Part shown: positions 54,423-64,000 of the stretch, one piece after another
Position numbering within the stretch: position 1 is the first letter of the stretch
How the letters are laid out: each line of letters starts with the position of its first letter
From: Liolophura sinensis
Lineage: Eukaryota; Mollusca; Polyplacophora; Chitonida; Chitonidae
Direction of reading: 5' to 3'
DNA: 64,000 nt
Assembly: GCF_032854445.1 (NCBI RefSeq)
Contig: NW_027017982.1
Coordinates: 103,001-167,000 of the forward strand
The notes under the pieces: model-generated
What the model saw: only the letters and a program-made list of their open reading frames with translations
Database searches by the model: none
Told to the model about the DNA's origin: nothing
Translations under genes and position numbers: made by a program

Positions 54423-55439
54423 TAACTGAATAGTTTAACCCTTGGTGACTATTGTGTGAAAGTTGTTTATTTGCCTTGGATTTGTATATAATAAGTCATA
54501 TAAAAGAAATAATCCTTTTATCATTATTTATTATTTTGTTGATACCTGTATATGCTTACATGTATTTCGCCAGGCACTACTTCCTGGTGAGCTTCAGGGT
54601 TACCATAGAGACATGGAGACACAGTGCTAGTATTTGTTACAAACCATGCGACTACATACAGTGAATATGTATGAACGAACGCCTGTGTCAATCGGGTCAC
54701 ATCAATCCGATATCCTCCATTCAAACATTTTCTAGAAAGCAGTAATTGAGTTCTGTGAAGTAAAGCTATTCGATCTATTTAACTCAGTCCGACCTATTTT
54801 GTTCCGGCCTCTTGAAACGTGCTGATGTATGCGTAATATGTACATACACATTTTTCTATCAAATATGCGCGGAGACTTTGCTGTCATGTACAGTGATGTA
54901 TGTTCAAATTCACGGCTAACTCCGGTCGTGCACCGTGACTAAAACTAGGCTGCCCTTTAAAGTAATGGTAACTGTCAATTCGAGTCCAAGTAGAAATAAG
55001 AGGCCTTTTTCAGACAACGTGGGCTTTAGCACACAACCCTTTATTGCGGATCCATAGGCAGGTGCAGGTTTTGTGAGCTTGCGCCTATGCTTTAATCTTA
55101 ACTCACACCGAAGCACAGGTATCTTTACAACCTGTCCTGACCTAGCACGAAGTAAATGGAAAAGTCCACGCTACTGTGATTTGGTATAGATAACCAGGTA
55201 GCTTAGGTATGTCTAAGGTGAACCCTCAACGAAAGAGTTCTTATGACACGCCTATGGTGTACTACAGCTAACAAACCATGTATTCCGAAGTTAGATATCT
55301 GACTGGATTGCGGTTTACCGTAGATCGTTCAACTTTAGTGAATCACAAAGGTATCCACATGGCGTATGAGACTGAATTCCAAAAATAAACGGGCTTTGTT
55401 CCTGTTCGTCTGTCTGAGTGTCTCCCCTGCAGTACACAA

Positions 55440-55515
55440 ATGCTGACCGTTGTCGTAGAAGTGAAATATTCTTGAGTACGGCTTAAAACAGAAAACAAAT
55501 AAAGAAATAAATTTA
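55440..55515 (+). repeat. SINE 3' fragment
   Basis: Only the last part remains: TGCTGACCGTTGTCGTAGAA, AAATATTCTTGAGTACGGCT, then an AAATAAAGAAATAAA tail. Confidence 0.7.
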
Positions 55516-56044
55516 AAGAAACAAAAATATGTTTGCAATGAGTTTTAAAACAAGACAAAGATTTTACACAAAATAAACTACCAAAGAAAACCCCCAGTAA
55601 ATTATAAACCACCTGATAATACAAAATGTGCAATATACCTGGAAATCAACAATGAAGGACTTAAATGTATATTATTTTCTCACGTAAGATTGTCTCTTGG
55701 ATAATTCTTCTCGGTTATGAGTGTCATATTATGTTTCGTAAATAATAATCACAGTTTAGCATACTTGGGGAGGTACTCTGGTGTCTCCTTGAGTTGATGT
55801 TTGCATTTGTGCTTATTTATTTGAGATTTGTGCTGGTAAGGTACAAAAAACTACAAGATGGACACATCGTATTTCCGTGGTAAAACATGAAGTGATATAT
55901 GCATGTTAACTCTGCACAATATTTTAAACCAAGATTATCTGCCAACACTGTCAATGGTTTGCATACTTTCAAGAGTAGTTACACTCTTCCTACAGATTGC
56001 AATGCCTTTGTTATCTGAATATCTATCGTTGGCTGGTCTTCCAG

Positions 56045-56119
56045 AGCCACTGAAGGAAACGATTCATAGACATATAGCCAGCAGTATGGGATATATAGCC
56101 TATAACTACAAACCAAAGC
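56045..56119 (+). CDS. Candidate cytoplasmic exon, plus strand
   Basis: Acceptor GGTCTTCCAG| and donor AAGC|GTATGT flank 75 nt, phase 1-1: PLKETIHRHIASSMGYIAYNYKPK. Three tyrosines and many basic residues fit a juxtamembrane or cytoplasmic segment, and it joins in frame to the transmembrane exon at 51973-52080. It could be an alternative to the tail at 52471. Confidence 0.35.
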
Positions 56120-57334
56120 GTATGTGATCGTAATGAAATGTTCAGACAATATCGAGATAACGCTTTTTTATTCAAAATTGTATACTTTCGAAATTGCGTT
56201 TATTTGATTGATTTTGACACAGTGTATTACAACGATACATTCCCAGCAATTCTTTGCAACTTAACGTATTCTGGATTTACTCTCTGTGCTGTAGTTTCTC
56301 TCCATCAACCTTGAGTTCGTCGTAAAACAGTAAATAAATATATTGCGATTATCGATTTGGAACAACTCTTCCAAATACTTATCTGCTTTGTAATTCAGTC
56401 TAGTTCAGCTAAACCCTAAAATCGGGGTTGTACTTGTATATGCATCATGCTGAATCGGATCCACACGTTGAATACACCCATATGCACAATTGCAATCAAA
56501 GCTCAACTGAGAATCTGTACATAGTATCATTAACGACGATTTATAAAATAGAATGACACGTGACCTTCTTACTCATAATTCCTGCGCCAGAAACATTCTT
56601 TGGGTCATTGTTTAAAACTGATGAGTTATTCTCTGTAAATTCACCTGTCCTAATTTTTTGCTTTACATACTTTCCTAGCTCTTCGGTCGCCAAAATATGA
56701 CTGAAATATTGTCCACGTGACGTTCAGCCATTATCATCATCTCGTACTATCTGTCATTCTTACTTCTTCAGATGTTTGTGTTGAACATTGACTTGGAAAT
56801 TTATTTTCTGATTCATGGACGTCTGTTAAGGTTGCTGTTGGCACACAAACGAAGGCATGCAGGACTCCACTTATATTTCTGTTGTCCTCAGAACTTTTTC
56901 ATATTTCTTGTTAATGATAGATCTAAAGAGAATGTCATTGATGTGTATCTATAATCAGTGACAATTGAAGTGCTCTTTTTCAATATGGCTACAACAAATG
57001 TAAATCTGTTCAAATGAAATAATAATAATTGTTCTGACCGTTTTTGTTGTATCGTAAAGTGTTTAGTAATTTGAAAACAATATTCTCGGTCAATTTATTA
57101 ACCGTCTTTGTAGTGTTCAGAAACAAAATTGTCTGATGGTTCGAACATTGTGATGACACGGGAAACTGCAAATCTGCAATAAATGTTCCCTCAAAAATTG
57201 GGACACTAAGACTTTTTTGAAAAGCTTTAACATCTTGAGTAAAATACATGTACAAATATAGATGTACATACTAGTCAAGAATTCTACCCATTCATATAAT
57301 GTTCTTGAAATGCAGCTTTTTTCTTTTGTTACAG

Positions 57335-57386
57335 CGCCAGTACTAAATGTCAGACCACATTTGCGTCTCTCCTTCATACCACAATA
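57335..57386 (+). CDS. Candidate 52-nt exon, plus strand
   Basis: A strong acceptor (TTCTTTTGTTACAG|) and donor (ATA|GTAAGT) flank 52 nt reading PVLNVRPHLRLSFIPQ in phase 1. The length is not a multiple of three, so it would change the phase of what follows. Its role is uncertain; it may be chance. Confidence 0.2.
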
Positions 57387-60300
57387 GTAAGTGCACACTA
57401 CACATTAGCAATCTGAAACATATATTATACATAGTTTATGAATAATTATGACCTCTTTAACCCACTTCAGCAGATGTCATACATAGAATGAATGGACATG
57501 CCTTTACACCACATCGGTAGATATCACGATGGAACATAGAGACTGAATCATTTCATAAACTTGATTACTATTACTTAATCTTGGAACAATGACTCCAGAA
57601 AGTTAGAAGTATTTCCGTTTAGTTTTCAATCTGTATCCGATGTCTTGAGACATGTATTGGTGTGTTAAACTTGTAATGTTATCTTTGTAGCCAAAGTTAC
57701 TCTTTAAAAGCATGACTTATGACCAGCTGACGATTAGGTGTGGTTTAATGTTGACATCGCTGTTCACAAAGAAGGGTTAATTACAGCCATGCTTCTTAAC
57801 AGACAAACTAGGAGATATACGCTGGTAAAGTTCAAATGATTGTCCACACCAGAAGATTGCAGAGTTGGTTATAGCTGGAAACGAATTTTTCGAAACCAGG
57901 AATAAGCATACTTTCTTGGGAATCTGATTGAGACCATATAGTACATATAATAACAATAATTTCATTATCAATGATCTTTAGTATATAATGAGTTCATATG
58001 GGCGTGGCCCATTCTCTCACAGAAAGGCAAGTCGTTTTAGAGCCAGCAGTTAAAGCATGGAATCCCCTATAACTGATGAAAAACAATGTATTCGTTGACT
58101 TCGGTTACTTGACCACAGGTTACCTTGCACCATGATTTGGAACTCACTCTGTGACTTGTGATAACCTTTCTATATTCAGAAAGTGTAATCCCTATTAACG
58201 ATAATACTGCTGTGATAACCTATGTTGTGAAAGTATCTAGGTAATTGTCCACACCACGCACAAATTCTTGCTTTACCTTTAGGGTTTAAGCCTACTTAAG
58301 TATAGAAATGGCAATATGGATGACAGAAGCTTATAGTTTTACTTAACTTTCTCTTTTATTGTGTAGGCAATCGACAAATTGATAGCTTCTTGCTGAATGG
58401 AGAGTGAATATTTTGTGGTTTCATTTTGTTCTTGTGATAATAAATGTCATCTCTATAAGTGTGTGTCTGGGATTGTATCAACAGAAAATTGACTTCGGAC
58501 TTCAACAGAAAAAAAGAAATGTTACGTCTGTTTTCATCTTGAGATACGAATAAGTCCTAGATCTAGCAAATTTATATGTCTGGCAGCAGATAATCTACAA
58601 GAACTGACACATACTAAGCTCTTTAGTGTAACATTGCGCGCTATACTGTCGAGTGACCTACATTCAGAATGTAATCAATCCTAGCCGCGTGTTCTGACGA
58701 CAGACTATTTTACGAGTTACATATATACAGACACAGTAAGCCAATATTCACAAGCAACGGCCCAGATAACGAACCCTACAGTTGTCAAGTTTTAGTCTGG
58801 CTTATTAGTTTTGGTGATTGATCTTCGTTAGGAAATAGCCTATACCCATGTCTGGAGTCTTGACAGCACAGTTTTGCATACCTAATACACAACCTCTCTG
58901 CGAACACACATTTATTCAACAATGAATTACCCAAAGGCAACATCCTAATACATAGGGGTAACATTCATACCAAATTGCGACATGCTACATCTATGTATTG
59001 AATTAAATGAGTAAAAAATAAGTGTCAATCATGAGTTCTTAAGCAAAGTACGCCCCTAAATCTCAAACGAAACTTTGCTACAAATTATATTCATTAAATG
59101 GGCATTCGTGGAATTTCAAATTGCTTTACATATGAAAAACAATTCTGAACGTTTCGATGGAGTTGAACAAATTAATTGCTAAAATTGATATGATATTCAA
59201 TAGAGACGACTAAAGGACAGCTGTGTTTAGTGTAACTTCCAACGTCTTGATACTGAACAGTTGATAATACTTACACATTTCTTTTGATTACGAGTATGTA
59301 ACTTCATGAATCTATATTCGAAATTACATCAGTATAGAGATAATATTTTGGATGGCACTACAACTTCTTTGACATTTCCATGTAGTTGCCATTTGACAGT
59401 AAGTAACCAGCTGACAATCCATTTGTTTCTTTGTTTCTAAGCATCTGGTTCACCGTTTGACCTACTTCTCTATGCACATAGACAGCCATGCCCCAAGTAC
59501 TGATCATCTATGGCGTTATCTGCATTAGCCAATGACGCAACAGCCTTAACCAAGAAGAAAAATGAAGGCGAATTGCCGAACTCCGCGAAAGATTTTTATC
59601 TTTCACCGTTGACCTGAATGTCTGAAGCAACCAGTCCTGACAAGTGACCTTCACATCATTCTAGGTCAAGTAGGTAATGTGACATAAAAGCTTAAACGAT
59701 ATCTAGAAAAACCTGTCCCACTTGGCCTGACCCGCTTTGTTTTTGTGTAGCAATATACCACAGACTACGCCCGAGACTACGCCAAACGCTTTTTATTTAT
59801 ACCTGCCTGTTTTGACAATGTATCTGTTGACTTTATTTAAACAGGTATATATTGCACCGGTCTATGTACTAAGTAGTGATACTCCAGTTCAACATATATA
59901 AATACACACCCTTTACAGCAACAAATGTGAGTCTTGGGATATTGTTATATTCATTTTTGTCCAAAATACTGATCTGCAAGTTATACGTTATTTCGACAAT
60001 ATAACAGTGAATACTTTGGTGTATTAACAGAATAAATAGCTATCGTTTTAAGCTAGATGAATCCGGCATTCATATTCAATGTATCACTCATCTATCAACA
60101 AAGGGCATGCCAGATATATAATGGTAACAGACATTTTGTGTACAACTACTAAACTCAGGACTTTTAGAGGAAACGTACACCATAAAACTAAATATATAAT
60201 AAAGAGAAGAGGTAAACTGTTCGTCACGAGGAATAATATCCAGACATGGCGTCTTTATCAGATTGTAATTCGAAAGTCCTTTTGCATTATCTCCTGTCAC

Positions 60301-62247
60301 TATATCTAAATCGTACCTTCATTGAAACTTGGAATAACTATCAACAGAGCTTTCGAATATAAATACTGAAAGGCGATTTGGACAAGACAACATAAAATCC
60401 GCTACAATAAAACAATGTAATGAAAAACCAGCAGTTAACTTTGGAAAACACATTTTGTAGATGTTTGACAGCAATGTCGTCATGTGAGGAAATCTTTCTT
60501 TGACAAATCTGCTGTATAAACAATAGGCATGCTTTTGAATAGATAACCTTGGCATAACCATTTGCACCAAACTGTTCAGACATCCAATGGGCGACGGAAT
60601 GGAATGTCATGCATTTTCATAGAAAATGGAGGACTGCCTTTCTCTTACATATCATCAACTCTGTTTATTATTTATATGCTCTTCTTTATACCTTTCTGAC
60701 CTGAAGTTATAGGTCGTTATAGGCTTATAAAACCCCTTCATGGTCTGCCAGTGGTATATGAATACCAGATTTCACTCCACGATTTCCACAGTACAAACGC
60801 AACAACTGCATACCTTATTCAACACCAAAGAACGTTTTACTTAGACCATGACATGAGCCCACAGTAGGCCTATATATTGTCACAAGTGCGAAAGTACGCC
60901 AATAATTTGCCAAACTCTAATTCTAGGGACACTAAGTATTATCGGATTTATATTAGTAACCGTGTCAAAAGGGAATGATGATAATAGTTGCTGCGATCGT
61001 TAGACCCTTAACCAGTGAGGGCACGTGTTAAAATCCAGCGCAGATTTGTTTTTGTTAGATACCTGACCAGGGGTGGTCGATTAGTCCGGATTCCTCCACA
61101 TATAGACCTGACGTCATACAGGTAAAATAGGCTTCAGCGCGACGTTCAACACGACAGGAGTAATTAAATAAATAAGCGTAAAGCTATGAGACACGAAAAG
61201 CAAATTGCCTTAGATTTAATGCCGACACGCAATAACAGTGCAAATGCATGTTGCTAGTCCACAATAAAATAAAACAAGGTGAATGGAAAACAAAAGAATT
61301 CGACTAGCTGTTCAACAATCACAGCAAACCCATTCTTTGACTTGTAACTGAAACTTGCACAGATTGGCTTACTTTAGTGAAACCACGTCAAAAGTTGACT
61401 GAGTTTTTTGCATATTCGTGTATCCAGCATTGTTGTGATATGTATATGTGTTAAAGTGAAGAGAGTTTGAAATCTTCGCTAAAAATTTATCCACGGGTGT
61501 GTTACTAACAGGATCAAAGGTGGACCTCAAATCTTTGTGATGAATGATTGAAATAATGGGTAATTATTGTAGCGGACAGCTTAAAAATACCATTTTAACT
61601 TAAGCGTCCAAACAAACAGTTGCACACCATTCGTTAATATAATGGACGTTAAGGGTCAATGATACAGTGTAGGACGACTAACTGCAAAACCGTAACAACT
61701 TTCCACATACACCAGCAAAGAAGCAAGAAGTTAAGTAAGAGAAAAGGACAGATTCATGCAAAGAGAAACACTCAATAGACACAAACAATGTCCTAGACGC
61801 ATTAATGTAACCAGTATGGATGCTATTGTCACGAGTTAATGTAGTACAGAAATAATAATGAACTTCATATATATATGACTCATCTAACGATCTTTATTCG
61901 TACCACAAACAAATGACCATTGATGCATAACTACAGTCAATTGCTTTCGGTCAAAGATCTGCGTCAGACATCTGTTGGATATTAAACACCAAATCTTTCA
62001 CGGCATGGCCGATATGAATGTCAATTTTCAACAATTCGACATAAATGGTATTACATTTATTGTAAATCCTTTGGGCAAATATCATGCAATTTAATACATT
62101 TTATATACCCTGTGGATCAGAGAGTACTTTGATAATAGCATATTCATGTACACAGGTATCGTGACCGACGAAATTGTTACATTGCCCTAAACTGAAATAA
62201 TATCAGTTTAAACAATTCCATGAATAATCATTTTAAAATCCCAAGTA
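57387..62247. other. Large non-coding stretch
   Basis: No gene with domain support on either strand. A possible different, decayed tRNA-type SINE lies near 61000-61165 (3' end ... GACAGGAGTAATTAAATAAATAAG). The end of the window (63137-64000) is also empty. Confidence 0.4.
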
Positions 62248-62641
62248 CCGTACACACTTTATATGACTGGTTACGCGATATATATAGGTGTATTTTTATA
62301 ACCTCCATTTATAACATGCTGTATTGCTCGCCGTTTTGTGTTTGTACGACATGTTTGAACAGCCCAGCTGTAGTCCTACTTGGAAGTAAAAAAGGACTGC
62401 GGAAATGCCGAACTGTACGGCTGTTTTTGCTCGAACTTCTGAAATGCACCGTATTCACTTTATATGACTGACTACCCTAAATATAGGTGTAATTTTATAA
62501 CCTCCCTTTATAGGTTAGCGCATTATTTGCCATTTTGTATTTGTACATGTTGGAATAGCCCAGCTGTAGGTCTAAGGAAGTAAAAACACCACTCAAATGC
62601 CGAACTGTAGGGCTATTTTTACACGAACTTCTGAAATGTAG
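62248..62641 (+). repeat. Tandem duplication of a ~200-bp unit
   Basis: Copies 62248-62448 and 62449-62641 share CACTTTATATGACTG, AGCCCAGCTGTAG, AAATGCCGAACTGTA(C/G)GGCT and GAACTTCTGAAATG. They differ by roughly one base in seven, so the event is not recent. No coding potential. Confidence 0.85.
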
Positions 62642-62963
62642 CTCACTGTTTACCTACCAGTCTGCCAGATGTCACGGACTCTAACCTCTCACTTGATACT
62701 ACTATGCACTGTCAAATTTGACTTAGCTATTTTGGGTACTCTCCTTTGTTAGTTAAACCGATACAGAAACGTGTATATGTGCATGCCTTAAAATAAATGT
62801 ATGAGGCCACCGAATTAAAGGGCAACGGTGAAGAGAGAATACACCTAAAACTACCCTCAGTAGCATGTTTAGATCTATGCAGGTCATTGCAAACCACCTA
62901 GTATTACCTCAATTACAAAGGACCAATACGTGTATGTACATCTAGTCTGGTTGCAAACACCAG

Positions 62964-63136
62964 TTTTGGGAACTTCAACAAATGTAGAATACGCAACCAT
63001 TCAAAGACATCAAAATAATGAAATAATCAAGAGGAAAAGGCAGCAAACAGCAGAAACGTGCATTGAAGTTGCAGCTTGTCTTACTTATGAATGTACAAAT
63101 ATTTTCACCCCCATGCATTTTAGATGCAGATCATAA
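62964..63136 (+). CDS. Candidate terminal exon with ITIM-like motif, plus strand
   Basis: After an acceptor (AACACCAG|) a phase-1 frame runs LGTSTNVEYATIQRHQNNEI ... to a TAA at 63134. VEYATI matches the inhibitory ITIM pattern (I/V/L-x-Y-x-x-I/L/V), followed by a very basic stretch. In phase it follows 56119 directly. More than 6 kb separates them and the acceptor tract is weak, so membership in the gene is tentative. Confidence 0.3.
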
Positions 63137-64000
63137 ATTAACAAACAATAACTCCGGAAAATACTTCCAGAAAATAACTGTACGTATATTTGTTTTATTC
63201 GATGTGTTGTCATAAACATCGTCAAGTGTCTGAAATTTTACAGAAGCTAGGGTGGTATTGGGTTGATAAATCGTATGATGCATTGATGTCCAAAGCATTC
63301 AATTTACCTATCAGTGTTACCTCCCTTCGACGTATTTTTGTGTCGACAAAACTGTATGGCGTAACCTATGAATAAGTCGCGTGACCTTATCTACAACCAG
63401 GAAGGTATCCATGGCAACCACATGACCCTTTAAAATTCATCTGCTGACGTCGTATTTACACGGACAATAAATGTTTGGCCATGTTCAGCGACTGCCACAG
63501 GACAAAGAATATTCTCTCTTAAGGATAACCTTTTCTCCATTTGTAGCGTAATGCGGTTCTCGGGCCAGCGCATACTTGTACATCCCGCCATGGGAAAACC
63601 ACGGTTTTCGTCCTGTTTAAATCCTTGACACATATAATGTTGTCAACACCGTTGTATTTTTCTCAACCTTGTTCTCTTGGTATACGTTCCAAAATGGCCA
63701 CCATGTACATGGGATTTTAACTTAATCACAAAGTAACCGAGACACTAGTTTACCAAAAAAAAAAACCTAACGCACCGTAATCATAGTTTTAAAAACGATC
63801 TTCAGCCACATTTTTTGTATTTAAACCCAGTTCTTGTTTCACGAAGCAGCTATGACTCTACGCAAATATCCACAAGCACATGGAAATTCAACATACAATA
63901 ATCGTGTCGATCGCCATAATACAAATAACTGGAAACAACTATCTTCGGTCTCGAGACCAGACTTTAACAATTCTGTGTCGGTATATGGTAGTGATGATAA

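Noticed and set aside
55343-55633. 96-codon minus frame with hydrophobic Phe/Leu-rich start
   Set aside because: It overlaps a SINE fragment and its tail; composition is from AT-rich DNA and there is no domain pattern.

Overview
The window reads as nuclear DNA of a marine invertebrate, most likely a lophotrochozoan such as a mollusc or brachiopod. Exons are small with GT-AG borders, non-coding DNA is AT-rich, many tRNA-derived SINE copies and satellites are present, and one GC-richer block with viral-type genes is inserted. The species assignment is inference; no species marker is readable.

Region 1 (about 0.5-32.6 kb, minus strand) is an immunoglobulin-superfamily gene. A signal-peptide exon (32532-32574) is followed by five exons, each coding one Ig domain (31434-31784, 28879-29190, 25312-25608, 7851-8186, 508-774). 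Every border is phase 1, and the gene runs off the left edge. The stretch holding its first exon is tandemly duplicated (32202-33420), and the outer copy of the exon has decayed.

Region 2 (10346-24577) is a 14.2-kb Polinton/Maverick-type element (virus-like, adintovirus-related) inside the intron between Ig domains 3 and 4. It has a perfect 42-bp terminal inverted repeat and a 5-bp target duplication (TAGTC). Its gene order is protein-primed DNA polymerase B (+), then a minus-strand block of integrase, two small proteins, a 189-residue protein, packaging ATPase and major capsid protein. After these come a coiled-coil/membrane protein (+), a tail-anchored protein (-) and three plus-strand genes of unknown function. 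Polymerase, integrase, ATPase and capsid genes are broken by stops and frameshifts, so this copy is a fossil, yet four accessory frames remain open.

Region 3 (33.4-41 kb) is repeat-rich: a SINE fragment, a diverged ~145-bp satellite, a ~100-120-bp hairpin satellite and two decayed LINE reverse transcriptase fragments.

Region 4 (about 42.8-63.1 kb, plus strand) appears to hold a second, divergently oriented gene for a type I membrane receptor. It has Ig-like fragments, a Ser/Thr-rich stalk built from very small phase-1 exons, a transmembrane exon and candidate tail exons with tyrosine motifs. This model rests on splice-site phase and composition and is less certain than region 1. The rest is intronic or intergenic DNA with SINEs, a (TA)n microsatellite and small tandem duplications.
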